This document shows positions 1 through 9,811 of a stretch of DNA of 64,000 nt, one piece after another. Positions within the stretch are counted from its first letter, which is position 1, and each line of letters starts with the position of its first letter. Origin of the DNA: Candidatus Abyssobacteria bacterium SURF_17. GTDB taxonomy: Bacteria > Abyssobacteria > SURF-5. A program made the position numbers and the translations under genes. The notes under the pieces were generated by a model. That model saw only the letters and a list, made by a program, of their open reading frames with translations. It was not told where the DNA came from and ran no database searches. The DNA is taken from contig QZKI01000095.1 in the NCBI GenBank assembly GCA_003598055.1, forward strand, positions 47,958 to 111,957, in the 5' to 3' direction.

Positions 1-386
1 ACGCGCAGAAGCACATTCAGCGCCTCGCCGGGCGCACGCGAGATGTCGTCGAGCACGCAGATGTCGGCGGTGAGAATGCGGCCCTTCACAATCTCCTGTC
101 GGATAAGCTCGCTCTTATCGTCTCGCTCGCGGTGGATGATGTAGTCGCCGACAAGCTCTGACAGGCGGGTGTCGCGATTGAGCTGATAGAAGAAGAACTC
201 GAGGTTCGCCGCCTTGGCGGCAATCTCGGCGAGCATCGTCTTTGCCGTGCCCGGCGGGCCTTCTATATACACATGCTCCCGCCCGATGAGACCGAGCAGA
301 ATCGCTTCCTTGATATCATCGTGGCCGATGACGTACCGGTCCATGGATTCCTTGATATGGCTAAGCGTCTTGTGTAATTCTTCCAT
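1..386 (-). CDS. MoxR-family AAA+ ATPase (N-terminal part, runs off window)
   Basis: The first 128 residues of a MoxR/RavA-type AAA+ ATPase are visible; the gene continues beyond base 1. The Walker A motif GPPGTAKT lies at residues 43-50 and the Walker B stretch ICVLDDI at about 109-115. The N-terminal ESMDRYVIGHDDIKEAILLG is typical of MoxR proteins. Family members act as chaperone-like ATPases that help assemble or metallate protein complexes, usually with a VWA-domain partner, which would lie outside the window. The start is the ATG at 386; I see no closer alternative. Family assignment is firm, the specific client is unknown. Confidence 0.9.
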   Translation of the reverse strand, partial: MEELHKTLSHIKESMDRYVIGHDDIKEAILLGLIGREHVYIEGPPGTAKTMLAEIAAKAANLEFFFYQLNRDTRLSELVGDYIIHRERDDKSELIRQEIVKGRILTADICVLDDISRAPGEALNVLLR

Positions 387-722
387 TATTTAACCAGACT
401 TTCTGCGTGCTGGAGGGCGTAATTCCAAGTGTAAGCGCTACCTAATTTTAGCACGCCCCCATGAGAAAATGCAAGCGGTCTCTGCAGCGAGGGTGTGCGA
501 CGTGCGCGTGTTTGCCTCACTAAGCGACTCTGTAAGTCCGCCCGATAAGGTAATACGTAGGGGTCGCTCGCGAGCGACCCTTATATATCTAGTAATGCGC
601 ACTAGGTAAGAGTCGGATGCCTCCAGCGAAAAGCCGGTTATGCGGGCGACCCACCAGGTCGCCCTACAACATGGGTCTGCTTGAGCACCTTTGAACTCGC
701 ATGCCCATTCCCGGCCCAAGAC
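387..722. other. Intergenic region with REP-like palindromes, no gene
   Basis: No convincing gene lies here; open frames are short and low in coding character. It holds a perfect 20-base palindrome at 561-580 (arms GGGTCGCTCG / CGAGCGACCC) and a second hairpin at 644-664 (arms GGGCGACC / GGTCGCCC, loop of 5). Both resemble the dispersed GTAGGG-type repeats found elsewhere in the window. Confidence 0.6.
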
Positions 723-750
723 TTGACATTCATCGTTCTACGTGTATATT
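723..750 (+). promoter_or_regulatory. Sigma-70-type promoter for the ECF sigma operon
   Basis: TTGACA at 723-728 and TATATT at 745-750 are separated by 16 bases. The site lies about 90 bases upstream of the sigma factor start, with no other gene between. It looks like a housekeeping promoter rather than an ECF-type one. Confidence 0.6.
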
Positions 751-843
751 ACTTATAACTATACACACTTATTTTAGCTAAACGTTCAATTTGAAGATTT
801 TCTTTCGATTTCCCGGTTCATCGGCGATACTAGGGTGAACAAG

Positions 844-1422
844 ATGGCGGATGCATCCAGCGAAGGCACGGACAAGAACGATACGAAAGAAGCACTTGTG
901 ACGCGCCAAAGTCAAGATGCCGTCAGCGCGGTTAGTAGTATGATGCGTGAACATCAAAAAGCCGTCTTTTCCCTTGCTTATGCGAGACTTCGAAATGCTC
1001 ACGACGCCGAGGACGTGACACAAGACGTGTTCGTAGAAGCATTTCGTCAAATCCGTAAATTGAAGGATGCGCGGCATGTCCTGCCCTGGTTGTTCCGGGT
1101 GACCTCATGCCGCTGCAAAGACCATGTGCGAAAGGTGATAAGACGCGAGAAACGCGAGGCCGACTTTGCATGGATGCGCTCGCTCAACCCGCTGGATGAC
1201 CCTACTCTCGAGGAACAGCGCCGGGACGCACTTGTGAAGGCTGTCGACGGACTGCCCGAGAAATTCCGGGTCGTTGTGATGCTGAAACACTTCGCGCGTC
1301 TCTCGTACGACGATATCTCGAAGATGACCGGCCTCTCAAAGACCACGATTGACGGCCGCCTGCGGACTGCTAAGAAACGATTGCGAAAAACACTCAGTGC
1401 GATAGGAGAAGAGGCTGATTGA
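844..1422 (+). CDS. ECF-type RNA polymerase sigma factor
   Basis: A 192-residue sigma-70 family protein of the extracytoplasmic-function class. Region 2 covers about residues 38-105 (AEDVTQDVFVEAFRQI is the core-binding and -10 region) and region 4 about 132-185, ending in a helix-turn-helix (YDDISKMTGLSKTTIDGRLR). Regions 1.1 and 3 are missing, as expected for this class. ATG 844 is preferred because AGGG lies 8 bases upstream; a GTG at 835 in frame is possible but has a poorer ribosome site. The next gene starts two bases after the stop and encodes a zinc anti-sigma protein, so the pair is a sigma/anti-sigma unit. The ECF subgroup was not determined. Confidence 0.92.
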   Translation: MADASSEGTDKNDTKEALVTRQSQDAVSAVSSMMREHQKAVFSLAYARLRNAHDAEDVTQDVFVEAFRQIRKLKDARHVLPWLFRVTSCRCKDHVRKVIRREKREADFAWMRSLNPLDDPTLEEQRRDALVKAVDGLPEKFRVVVMLKHFARLSYDDISKMTGLSKTTIDGRLRTAKKRLRKTLSAIGEEAD

Positions 1423-1423
1423 A

Positions 1424-3976
1424 ATGACTTGCAGATGGAAAACGTCGGATATCCACAAATTCGTAGAGGGAGAACTCGGTCGGAAAGGGGCGGCTGAGTT
1501 CCAGAACCACATGCGACAGTGCCCGCGCTGTTCCGAATTAATGAAACAATTCGCGAAGGAGAAGGCGCTGATCGAAGATGCCCTTGCCGCGCGCATATCC
1601 GCACCCGATGTGACGGATGCCGTCATTCAGGCTGTTCGCAGTCCAGGAACGCATTGGAGAATGAAGGGGAGGATGAGGCGCTTCATGAAAAAGGCGCTCA
1701 TTGCAGCCGCCGCATGCACGGCCGCCGTCCTCGTCGCGGGCTATCTGTTCGTGCATTTCTATTTTCAAAGGACCTTTCCCTACGAGCTCAAGCAAACGGT
1801 CATACGCTGCTCGGCCGGGATAGAACGAAGCAGCGGCGACGCCGACTGGCAGCCAGTTCGCTCCGGCGATACTCTGAGGAAGGGCGTGCTTATACGGACT
1901 CCCGAAAAAGCTTCCTCTTTCCTGTCCATGAACGGAATCAGGTTGTGGACGCAAGGCGAAGTTCGTTTTGAGGCGCAAGGCCCTCGTACCTTCTCGCTTC
2001 ATAAGGGCGAACTATTTGTTGCCATACACGAGAGGAAGCAATCCTTGACCCTTGTTGCGGGCGATGCCTCGCTTCGGTCAGGCAACGGAGTCTTCCGGGT
2101 CGCGCGTTCGGACGGGGGCATTTCGGCAGGAGTCGTGTCGGGCAGCGTAGACATCACGGCGCCGGACGGGCGAACGCGGTCGCTGACATCGCGCCAAAAT
2201 ATCACGCTAGGGGATGTCGGTTCAGGAGTCGAGCTCGTATATGGAGAGGTTGTCAATCCATTCACGCGTCTGAAGCCCTCAGTCCTCGAACGCATAAAGG
2301 AACGCTTCGCCAAGGTGATTGCGCAATACCTTCCACAACACATGATGGCCGGACGGCTCGGGGCGAGATATGCAGAGCCCCCTGCCCTCGCCCTGTGGAG
2401 CCGGCCCGAAGGGATGTTCGAATTTGCATTTTATCGCCCGACGAGCGCTTCACTGAGGTTTGGACAGACGGGGGCTCAGGGGCTCGGCGACTATTACGAA
2501 AGTCTCTTTTCTCCGTCCAATCGGGTTATCCTGATAGGGAAAGAGAAAGTCGTGCCGCTCGAACCCACCAAAGGGGGTACGTGGCCCACGTGGTCCCATG
2601 ACGGCTCGATGATTGCCTTCAACGAAACGGAACGAAACGGCCCATTCACCCGCGCGCGTGTGGTTCGGCTCGATGACCTGAACAATCCATGGGATATCTC
2701 TCAGGAATACGATACCGTGTTGCCGATGTTCGGCCTCACCTGGTCGCCTGACGACCGCCACGTCCTATTCCTCGTGACCGATAATCTCGAGTACCATGGT
2801 CCAACCAATTATAGATGGAATGGGCCCTACAAGATCAAGATAGCCCCGCTCGACCCGGCCGAAGAGCCATTGCGTGATTTCGACAGCCCCTTTTACGATA
2901 TCCCCCTGCCGCTTCCGATTCCGGTTGGCAAGACGATCTCGCCCGAAATCCTCAAGCTGCCGTGGGGCGACGCGATGCTCTGCGCTAATTGGGGCAATCT
3001 CGCCTACATCCCGGTCGAGCCGGACGGTCAGTCGGTCTCAAATGCTCCGGGTATGTTCTTGACGAACTTCAACCCGCGCGAATTCTTCGTGATGGGAGGA
3101 AGCTGGTCGCCTTCCGGCAGCAAGGTTTGCTTCACAGCAGTGAAGAATCTGAATTTTACCCCGCTGAACGCCTATATCCTATACGACGTCGAAGACATAC
3201 TCGACGGGTTCGCCGAACCCCCACGGTCGGTGGATGACCCAAGAATCAAACAGGTCGACCCAACAGAAAACGGCCAATTCTCCGCAGGATTCTCCTACGA
3301 TGAGTCAATTGTCTTCTTTCACGAGGATGTCAACGGCACGTTCCGAACCGAGATGCCCACTGCGATTTGGAACTCCGATTTCGACCTGTTCTACGGCAGC
3401 GCGCTGCGGGACGACGCGGGAAGGTCCACTCAGATTCATCTTCCGGGCAACCAGATGTTCCACACGCTCTCACCCGAGGGAAATCGCTTGGCTTACTGCA
3501 ATTACACGCTCAATCAGTACGAGATGCGAATTGTGAGCTTCGACATCGAGGCCGACATCGATGCGGACCTTGGCGGCGTGCTCATCGACAATAGCGGCAC
3601 CAATCTCATCGTGCCGCCCGGCGCGCTCGAGGAAAACCTCAAGGTCAGAATCAGCACACCGTTCTCCATAGGGGAGGAAGCCGAAATCCCCTCGGGTGAG
3701 AGCCATTTCTTTGCCATGCGGCTCATCGATGCCGCCGGTATCGGGAATCCCAAATTCATCGAGCCAATGACCCTGACCATTCGGTATACTGACGACGAGG
3801 TGACCGGACTCGACGAGGGCATGCTCGAAATCTACCACTACGACGAGAGCGACCCCGAGCATCCCGTTTGGGTCCCGCTCGGCGGCACCGTCGAACCCGA
3901 CCACAACGAAATCACCGTCGAAATCCGCCACTTCTCAAAATTCTCAGTCGGCGGGAAAAGGTTTGGGAAACCATGA
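1424..3976 (+). CDS. Membrane-anchored zinc anti-sigma factor fused to FecR, beta-propeller and ZU5-like domains
   Basis: An 850-residue protein with an unusual domain chain. Residues 25-36 hold a zinc anti-sigma motif HxxxCxxC (H29, C33, C36). A single transmembrane helix at about 91-113 follows. The exported part begins with a FecR-like domain (about 128-255), then repeated WD40/TolB-like blades (WSHDGSMIAF, WSPDDRHVLFL, WSPSGSKVCF, SPEGNRLAY; about 380-700) and ends with a segment resembling ZU5/IPT-type modules (NLIVPPGALEENLKVRIS, about 715-790). The cytoplasmic end should hold the preceding sigma factor inactive while the periplasmic part senses an envelope or ligand signal. Ordinary anti-sigma factors are 200-300 residues, so the sensor part is greatly enlarged. 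Start ATG 1424 follows AGGAGAAGAGG. The role is inferred from architecture. Confidence 0.82.
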   Translation: MTCRWKTSDIHKFVEGELGRKGAAEFQNHMRQCPRCSELMKQFAKEKALIEDALAARISAPDVTDAVIQAVRSPGTHWRMKGRMRRFMKKALIAAAACTAAVLVAGYLFVHFYFQRTFPYELKQTVIRCSAGIERSSGDADWQPVRSGDTLRKGVLIRTPEKASSFLSMNGIRLWTQGEVRFEAQGPRTFSLHKGELFVAIHERKQSLTLVAGDASLRSGNGVFRVARSDGGISAGVVSGSVDITAPDGRTRSLTSRQNITLGDVGSGVELVYGEVVNPFTRLKPSVLERIKERFAKVIAQYLPQHMMAGRLGARYAEPPALALWSRPEGMFEFAFYRPTSASLRFGQTGAQGLGDYYESLFSPSNRVILIGKEKVVPLEPTKGGTWPTWSHDGSMIAFNETERNGPFTRARVVRLDDLNNPWDISQEYDTVLPMFGLTWSPDDRHVLFLVTDNLEYHGPTNYRWNGPYKIKIAPLDPAEEPLRDFDSPFYDIPLPLPIPVGKTISPEILKLPWGDAMLCANWGNLAYIPVEPDGQSVSNAPGMFLTNFNPREFFVMGGSWSPSGSKVCFTAVKNLNFTPLNAYILYDVEDILDGFAEPPRSVDDPRIKQVDPTENGQFSAGFSYDESIVFFHEDVNGTFRTEMPTAIWNSDFDLFYGSALRDDAGRSTQIHLPGNQMFHTLSPEGNRLAYCNYTLNQYEMRIVSFDIEADIDADLGGVLIDNSGTNLIVPPGALEENLKVRISTPFSIGEEAEIPSGESHFFAMRLIDAAGIGNPKFIEPMTLTIRYTDDEVTGLDEGMLEIYHYDESDPEHPVWVPLGGTVEPDHNEITVEIRHFSKFSVGGKRFGKP

Positions 3977-4117
3977 AAAAAGACGTTCTTTTTACACTTT
4001 ATAGTAACTTCATAACTAATTTAAATAATAGATGTTATAATATTCGAGTTAATGTATTACTTGAAGTCGTCGGGCAGTCGTAGCCGCCTGAATTTTAGCA
4101 GGAAGAAAGGAGAGACC

Positions 4118-5740
4118 ATGCAGTCACGGGCAAGTATCCTCCGGGCTCACACATTTATGGTGCTCTTAACCGTTTGTTTAGCCGCACCCGCTGTCTGCGA
4201 AGGTGCCGAGGTGGTGGACACATCCGCCATCGTGGTGACAGAAGGGGTCGGGTTTGACGGAATTGCTGTCGGCAATCGGCGATGCACAAAGGAGTTCATC
4301 AAGAAAAAGCTTGGGCCGCCACAAGAAGAGCAAGAGAATTGGCTTAATTATCGGGGAACGTCCGGGCTCGACTTTGCCATGGCCTCTGATATGGACATGC
4401 TCGTGGAAATCCGTCTTAATGAAGGATTCGCGGGTAAACTCACCTCGGGCGTTTCAATGTCCTCCTCGATGGACGATGTATTCAAGGCCTACGGCAAACC
4501 CTTTGCACAGGAAGAGGTCAAACGTCTACTTCCACATTTCGGGAATAGAATACTCTACACGATGGGGAACTTTAGCAAAATCAGCTATATCGACAAAGGG
4601 TTGCTATTTTGGTTTGACAGAGGCCAAATCACTCAGATAGTGATCACCCGGAGGAGACCTTCCGCCCGGACCGTCGAGCAGCAAGCGGCGGGCGTTTCCT
4701 TTGAGCCGATGACGAGGCAAGAGGCCCTCGAAGAACTAGAGAAGCTAGGGATTCCGTTCACTTCAGAGGAATTCTTGAAAACCTTGGACAGGCGGGACAC
4801 CACAGCAGCGCATCTTTTCATCATCGCTGGAATCAATCCCAACGCGAGAGATGAAGACGAGCAAACAGCGCTCATGCTTGCATCGCGCCGAGGCCAGACC
4901 GACATCGTGAAAGTGCTTCTCGAAAAAGGCGCCGATGTGAGCCCGCGGGAAACGAAATTCGGCTGGACCGCCTTCCTGCTTGCGGCAAATGGCGGGCACA
5001 CCGAGGTTGCAAGGATGCTCCTCGACAGGGGGGTTGACGTGAACATGAAAACCAACGAGGGAATGACTGGATTAATAGGCGCGGCCTCCTATGGGCATAC
5101 AGAGACTGTCGAGCTGCTCCTCGACAGAGGAGCGGACGTGAATGCAAGAAACAGGTACGGTCTAACGCCGCTCATGAGCGCCGCGGAAGGCGGGCATTCC
5201 GAGATTGTGCGGATGTTGCTCGACAAAGGAGCAGACGTTCACACGACGAGCAGTGGCGGCGCGACAGCTTTTTCTCTTGCGGCAAGTAAGGGAAGTACCG
5301 ATATCCTTCGCATGCTGCTCGAAGAGGGCGCCAATATCAATGAGGCTTCCGACGATGGTGACACGGCCCTGATGGCTGCTGCTGCAGGCGGGCGTACGGA
5401 TGCCGTAAAATTCCTCTTGCAACGGGGAGCCGACGTGAATGCGAGGGAGAACACCTATGGCTGGACGCCGTTGATGCGTTCAATTATGTCCGGGCGCGCG
5501 AGCACTGTGGATGCCTTGATAGATGCAGGAGCCAATACGAACACCGCTCTTGCAGACGGGACAACCGCGCTTATGTTGGCGGCGTGGAGCGCCAACGTCG
5601 ATATCGTGAAAACGCTGCTGAATAGGGGCGCTGACCCGAATGCGAAGGACCAGAATGGCAGAACAGCCTTGGACCGTGCGAAAGAGCTGGACCATACCGA
5701 CATTATTCAGTTGCTCGTGGCGAGAGGAGCGAAAGAATAG
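4118..5740 (+). CDS. Exported ankyrin-repeat protein
   Basis: A 540-residue protein with an N-terminal signal peptide (hydrophobic core MVLLTVCLAAPAV, then CEGAE), a unique domain of about 200 residues, and about nine ankyrin repeats from near residue 245 to the C-terminus (for example TPLMSAAEGGHSEIVRMLLD). Ankyrin repeats mediate protein-protein contacts; the exported form suggests a periplasmic or surface scaffold. The start is ATG 4118, preceded by GAAAGGAGAG, not the upstream ATG 4052, because it gives a clean signal peptide. A TATAAT at 4035-4040 could be the -10 box, but I see no clear -35. The N-terminal domain is not recognised. Confidence 0.88.
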   Translation: MQSRASILRAHTFMVLLTVCLAAPAVCEGAEVVDTSAIVVTEGVGFDGIAVGNRRCTKEFIKKKLGPPQEEQENWLNYRGTSGLDFAMASDMDMLVEIRLNEGFAGKLTSGVSMSSSMDDVFKAYGKPFAQEEVKRLLPHFGNRILYTMGNFSKISYIDKGLLFWFDRGQITQIVITRRRPSARTVEQQAAGVSFEPMTRQEALEELEKLGIPFTSEEFLKTLDRRDTTAAHLFIIAGINPNARDEDEQTALMLASRRGQTDIVKVLLEKGADVSPRETKFGWTAFLLAANGGHTEVARMLLDRGVDVNMKTNEGMTGLIGAASYGHTETVELLLDRGADVNARNRYGLTPLMSAAEGGHSEIVRMLLDKGADVHTTSSGGATAFSLAASKGSTDILRMLLEEGANINEASDDGDTALMAAAAGGRTDAVKFLLQRGADVNARENTYGWTPLMRSIMSGRASTVDALIDAGANTNTALADGTTALMLAAWSANVDIVKTLLNRGADPNAKDQNGRTALDRAKELDHTDIIQLLVARGAKE

Positions 5741-5913
5741 ATTATTGCCGAAGGAATCGCCAGAGTGCTGTGATTCAGAGAGCCGTTGTGATATAATACG
5801 GGTTGGTTGACATCGGGTTGTGTCCTCAAGACGGATTTCAGGGGGGACGTTATGACCGATGTCTTTTCTTTTTGTGCCAGTCGTCCCGTCGGCAAGATTC
5901 TCCTGAAGGCGCC

Positions 5914-7446
5914 ATGCCAGAACGTGAGGAGAAGGCTTTTTTAGTATCTGGAGTGACCATCCCAGTAGTTGAATTGCTGAGCGAGCTCCAAGAGAAGAGG
6001 CAAAGGACCGTGGATAGAACCGAGTTGCGACAGGGCATATTAGCCCGCGTCTATGACCGTATAGACAGCGATTTCCCGAAGCACCTCGAACGCTGCCGCG
6101 CATTTTTGCGGCAGAAAAGCGTGTCCGCCACGGGAGATGGAATTCGGGAGACGGCACAGCAGGTGAAGTCGTTCATCGAGGAAATCGGCGGAAATGCTGC
6201 GTTTTGGGGAAATCCCGCCTTCCCGATTGTATGGGGACGCGTCAAGGGCGAGAGCGACAGGACCCTTATAATCTATGGAATGTACGACGTCCAGCCGGCG
6301 GACGAGCCCAATTGGATGAGCCCGCCGTTTGAGGCGGCAATTCACACCTTGCCGCATATCGGCGAATGCGTGATTGCGAGGGGCGCCTATAATTCGAAGG
6401 GTGTATTATGCGGCCTGTTTAACTCCCTGAAGACCCTCGTCGAGACTGATAAGATTCCGGTTAATCTCATCTTTGTTATTGAAGGAGAGGAGGAAGTCGG
6501 CAGCCTTCAAATCGAAGAGTTCATCCGAACGCACAGGGATGAACTCAAGGCGGATGCCGCAGCCGACTTCGATTTCTCGCAGGACAGCAGGGGCCGCGTA
6601 CGCATGCATTTGGGGCTCAAGGGCATCGTGTATATGGACCTCATATGTCGAGGCGGAAAGAAGGGCGGTCCTGCGGAAACGTCGCTCCACGGGGCAGACA
6701 GCGCATGGCTCTCCTCTCCAGCGTGGCGACTGGTGCACGCACTGAGCTCCCTCACCGACAGCGAGGAAAACATTATCATCCGGGGCTTTTGCGACAACGT
6801 GGCTCCTCCGAGCGCGCAAGACATGGAGTCGCTCGAAAAATTGAAGACATCGTTTGATGAGAAGGTTTTCCTCAAAGAAATGAGAGGCATCTGCTTCAAA
6901 TGCAATCGGCAGGGTATAGACCTGCTCGTTAAAGGTCTCTATTCGCCCATCATCAATATAAACGGGTTTCGTACCGGTTATGATGGGCCCGGGACCAAGA
7001 CCCTTCTCCCCAGAAAGGCGACCGCCAAGGTTGACATCCGTTTCGGTCCGAAGATGGAACCGGAGGAGGTCGTAGAGAAATTCAAGGCTCACCTGTTCAG
7101 CACGGGTTTCGATGATATAGAAGTACGCGTGAGGGACAGTTACACGTGGTCAAAGACGGACGTTTCCGAATCGGTTGTTCAGGACATGCTCGCCGCCTAT
7201 CGCTCGCTCGACGTGGAACCCGAAGTGTGGCCCATCGCCACATGGACAGCCCCCTACTTTGTCTTTTCCCGAATCCTCGGCCTTCCGGTCGTTGGAGGCG
7301 GGCTCGGGCACGGCGGCCGGGCGCATGCAGCCAATGAATATATGACAGTCAGCGGATTGAGAGACTTCGAGAAATTCGTCGTAACGTTCCTCCATCTCGC
7401 CGCCGCCAGCCAAAAGGGGGTCGCGGCCACGCCAAACGGTTCATGA
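5914..7446 (+). CDS. M20-family metallopeptidase-like protein with altered metal-site residues
   Basis: A 510-residue protein of the M20/ArgE/DapE/carnosinase fold. The expected landmarks are present: YGMYDVQPAD, ARGAYNSKG, EGEEEVGS (catalytic and metal glutamates) and a C-terminal HGGRAHAANEYM with a histidine. However, the usual HxD of the first landmark is MxD here, and the bridging aspartate of the second (GRGxxDDKG) is asparagine. It may be a subfamily with different metal binding or a non-peptidase function. The start is uncertain: ATG 5914 follows GAAGG; the frame is open back to 5803 but that extension does not look like protein. The MFS transporter follows 113 bases downstream. Confidence 0.75.
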   Translation: MPEREEKAFLVSGVTIPVVELLSELQEKRQRTVDRTELRQGILARVYDRIDSDFPKHLERCRAFLRQKSVSATGDGIRETAQQVKSFIEEIGGNAAFWGNPAFPIVWGRVKGESDRTLIIYGMYDVQPADEPNWMSPPFEAAIHTLPHIGECVIARGAYNSKGVLCGLFNSLKTLVETDKIPVNLIFVIEGEEEVGSLQIEEFIRTHRDELKADAAADFDFSQDSRGRVRMHLGLKGIVYMDLICRGGKKGGPAETSLHGADSAWLSSPAWRLVHALSSLTDSEENIIIRGFCDNVAPPSAQDMESLEKLKTSFDEKVFLKEMRGICFKCNRQGIDLLVKGLYSPIININGFRTGYDGPGTKTLLPRKATAKVDIRFGPKMEPEEVVEKFKAHLFSTGFDDIEVRVRDSYTWSKTDVSESVVQDMLAAYRSLDVEPEVWPIATWTAPYFVFSRILGLPVVGGGLGHGGRAHAANEYMTVSGLRDFEKFVVTFLHLAAASQKGVAATPNGS

Positions 7447-7559
7447 TGGAACTGCCTGCGCCGGATATCACCCCGGGTTGAGAGCAGGCTTTTCTTCTCT
7501 GACCGGCCATTTCGATGCACTCCATCAATATGGTGAAACAGAAGAATCGATAACTATAT

Positions 7560-8945
7560 ATGGAATCACGAGAACGCGAAGACCTTAAGAACTCCATCTA
7601 TGAGGGCATGTTGGCGCATGTGTTCGCCACCCTCACGGGCGGAATGTTTCTCACCGGTTTTGCGCTGTACCTTGGCATGGACGAGCTCAAGATTGGGCTC
7701 TTGGGCGCAATGCCGTTCATGGTTGCAGTATTTCAATTGCCCGCCTCGCATCTCATGGAGAAACACGGGGGGAGAAGGAGAGTCTGGTTCTGGAGTTCTG
7801 CCATTGGTCGGGTAACCTGGCTTTCCGTTCTGATTTTTGCGCTGATGCCGATTTTGCCGACATCTTTCAAAATGCTCATCGTGCTTTGCCTCATTTTCCT
7901 CTCATATAGCTGCAATTCGGTGAGCTCTGTGTCGTGGCTCTCGCTCATGTCTGATATTGTTCCTGAAGGCATTCGAGGCCGCTTCTTTGGAACGAGAAAT
8001 ATGCTCTGTGGCACGGCCGGCATGATAGCCATACTTGTTTTCGGCAACTCTCTCGACTATCTGAGGGAGCATCTTAGTGAAGGATTGCCGCTTGGGTTCA
8101 GTATCATTTTTGGCTCGGCCGTGCTGGCTGGCGTCTGGAGCTTGCGGTTTTTGAACCGAATTCGGGAACCGCAAGTGAAAAAAGCGGTGCACGGCGGTTC
8201 GTTTCAAGAAAATGCCTTCATCGCCTTCAAAGACGCCAACTTCAGGAGATTCATTCTCTTCGCATTGGCGTGGAGCTTCTCGGTTCATTTCGCGGCCCCT
8301 TTCTTCACGCTCTATTTTCTGAGGGATATGGGCTTCAGCTATGGTTTCGTGGCTGTGTTAAACATCACGGCAGCTACGGCAGACCTGCTCGGAATGCGTT
8401 TGTGGGGCGGAATCTCGGACAAGGTGAGAAACAGGCCCATCATTCGAGTTGGCACCCTGATCACCGCATTCATTCCACTCGCCTGGATACTGGTCACGCC
8501 CCAGAGCCGTGTTCTTCCCATTCTGATCAACACGGTTGCCGGTCTGTTCTGGGCGGGCATCAACCTCTGCATGAACAACATGCTCCTGCGGATATCGCCG
8601 AGGGAGAACAAGAGCATGTTCTTGTCAACGTACAATATTCTGGCGGGATTGGGCGCGGCATCGGGTCCTATTTTAGCGGGATGGATACTCAAGTCACTCG
8701 CTGATGCGAACATGATGATTTTCTCATGGAAGGTGCTTCCCATTTACATCATTTTCTTGGTTTCAGCTGCGGGTCGGTTGATAAGCCGCAATATTCTAAG
8801 GAACGTTCGCGAGCCTGAGGAGGGGGAAGTCGGAGAACTCATACGAATCCTCGGGAGTATCCGCGGGCTGAACGTAGCAAGCGGGTTCAATTATCTGCTG
8901 CATCCGTTCATCGCATTTGCAAAGAACAGTCGCAATCGGCAATAA
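7560..8945 (+). CDS. MFS transporter
   Basis: A 461-residue integral membrane protein with about 12 predicted hydrophobic helices and the 12-TM major-facilitator layout. The first cytoplasmic loop (LPASHLMEKHGGRRRVWFWS) and the central loop (LLGMRLWGGISDKVRNRP) carry the GxxxD/R-K/R-like signature expected between helices 2-3 and 8-9. The substrate cannot be read from the sequence. It follows the M20-like gene on the same strand, so uptake or export of a peptide-like or amide substrate is possible but is only an inference. The ribosome site before ATG 7560 is weak. Confidence 0.85.
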   Translation: MESREREDLKNSIYEGMLAHVFATLTGGMFLTGFALYLGMDELKIGLLGAMPFMVAVFQLPASHLMEKHGGRRRVWFWSSAIGRVTWLSVLIFALMPILPTSFKMLIVLCLIFLSYSCNSVSSVSWLSLMSDIVPEGIRGRFFGTRNMLCGTAGMIAILVFGNSLDYLREHLSEGLPLGFSIIFGSAVLAGVWSLRFLNRIREPQVKKAVHGGSFQENAFIAFKDANFRRFILFALAWSFSVHFAAPFFTLYFLRDMGFSYGFVAVLNITAATADLLGMRLWGGISDKVRNRPIIRVGTLITAFIPLAWILVTPQSRVLPILINTVAGLFWAGINLCMNNMLLRISPRENKSMFLSTYNILAGLGAASGPILAGWILKSLADANMMIFSWKVLPIYIIFLVSAAGRLISRNILRNVREPEEGEVGELIRILGSIRGLNVASGFNYLLHPFIAFAKNSRNRQ

Positions 8946-9028
8946 TGTTGGGATATGGCCGCTTGGATGTAGGTTGAAGAGTTCTAGACGTCATTTATAG
9001 GCCTCTCCTCGTGATGGAAGGAGAAATC

Positions 9029-9793
9029 ATGAAAACAGTTAAGATTATGCCGTGCCTGGATATGAAAGATGGGCGCGTGGTCAAAGGCATTCATTTCGTT
9101 GACTTGAAAGACGCAGGCGACCCGGTCGAGAACGCCAAGCTCTACCAGAAGGAGGGGGCAGATGAACTGGCAATGCTCGATATCGCAGCCACACTCGAGA
9201 ATCGCAAGACTCGCCTCGCGTGGATACGGAGCGTTTCCTCCGTGATAGATATCCCGCTTACGGTTGGCGGGGGAATCGGAAGCCTCGATGATATCGAATC
9301 AGTGCTCGACGCTGGCGCGAATAAGATCTCTGTGAATAGCGCCGCGGTCAAGAATCCGCAACTCATCAAGCAGGCGGCGGAAAAGTTCGGCTCCGAGAGT
9401 ATCACTATTGCAATAGACGCCCGGCGGAACAAGCAGATGCAGTCCGGCTTCGAGCTTGTTGTCTCGGGCGGCACGAAGCCGGTGGGCAAAGATGCGGTCG
9501 AATGGGCGAAGGAGTGTCAGCGTCTGGGGGCGGGCACCATCCTCCCTACGAGTATGGACGCCGACGGAACGAAGGCCGGATACGATTTGGAATTCACGCG
9601 GGCAATCTCCGATGCGGTCGATCTGCCCGTAGTCGCTTCCGGCGGGGCCGGCACGCTTGAACATTTCTATGAGGCCGTTGTTAAGGGAGGGGCCGACGTC
9701 GTGCTCGCAGCATCAGTGTTCCACTATCGCATCTTCAGTATTCGGCAGGTGAAAGAGTATCTTCGAGACAAAGGCCTGAAGGTAAATCTTTGA
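9029..9793 (+). CDS. hisF: Imidazole glycerol phosphate synthase subunit HisF
   Basis: A 254-residue (beta/alpha)8-barrel matching HisF along its whole length. It has the catalytic aspartate of [16 protein letters not shown] near the N-terminus, the second in AIDARR, phosphate loops LTVGGGIGS and [16 protein letters not shown], and [13 protein letters not shown]. HisF is the cyclase that closes the imidazole ring in histidine synthesis, using ammonia from the HisH glutaminase. ATG 9029 is chosen because it follows GGAAGGAG; in-frame GTG 9011 and ATG 9014 lie inside that ribosome site region. No hisH or other his gene is adjacent; hisG lies 50 kb away in the same window, so the pathway genes are scattered. 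Confidence 0.93.
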   Translation: MKTVKIMPCLDMKDGRVVKGIHFVDLKDAGDPVENAKLYQKEGADELAMLDIAATLENRKTRLAWIRSVSSVIDIPLTVGGGIGSLDDIESVLDAGANKISVNSAAVKNPQLIKQAAEKFGSESITIAIDARRNKQMQSGFELVVSGGTKPVGKDAVEWAKECQRLGAGTILPTSMDADGTKAGYDLEFTRAISDAVDLPVVASGGAGTLEHFYEAVVKGGADVVLAASVFHYRIFSIRQVKEYLRDKGLKVNL

Positions 9794-9811
9794 GAACTGC
9801 CGATTTCGGCG

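Noticed and set aside
438..719. Possible 93-residue minus-strand gene
   Set aside because: It spans two REP-like palindromes, lacks a ribosome site and has an unnatural residue mix.
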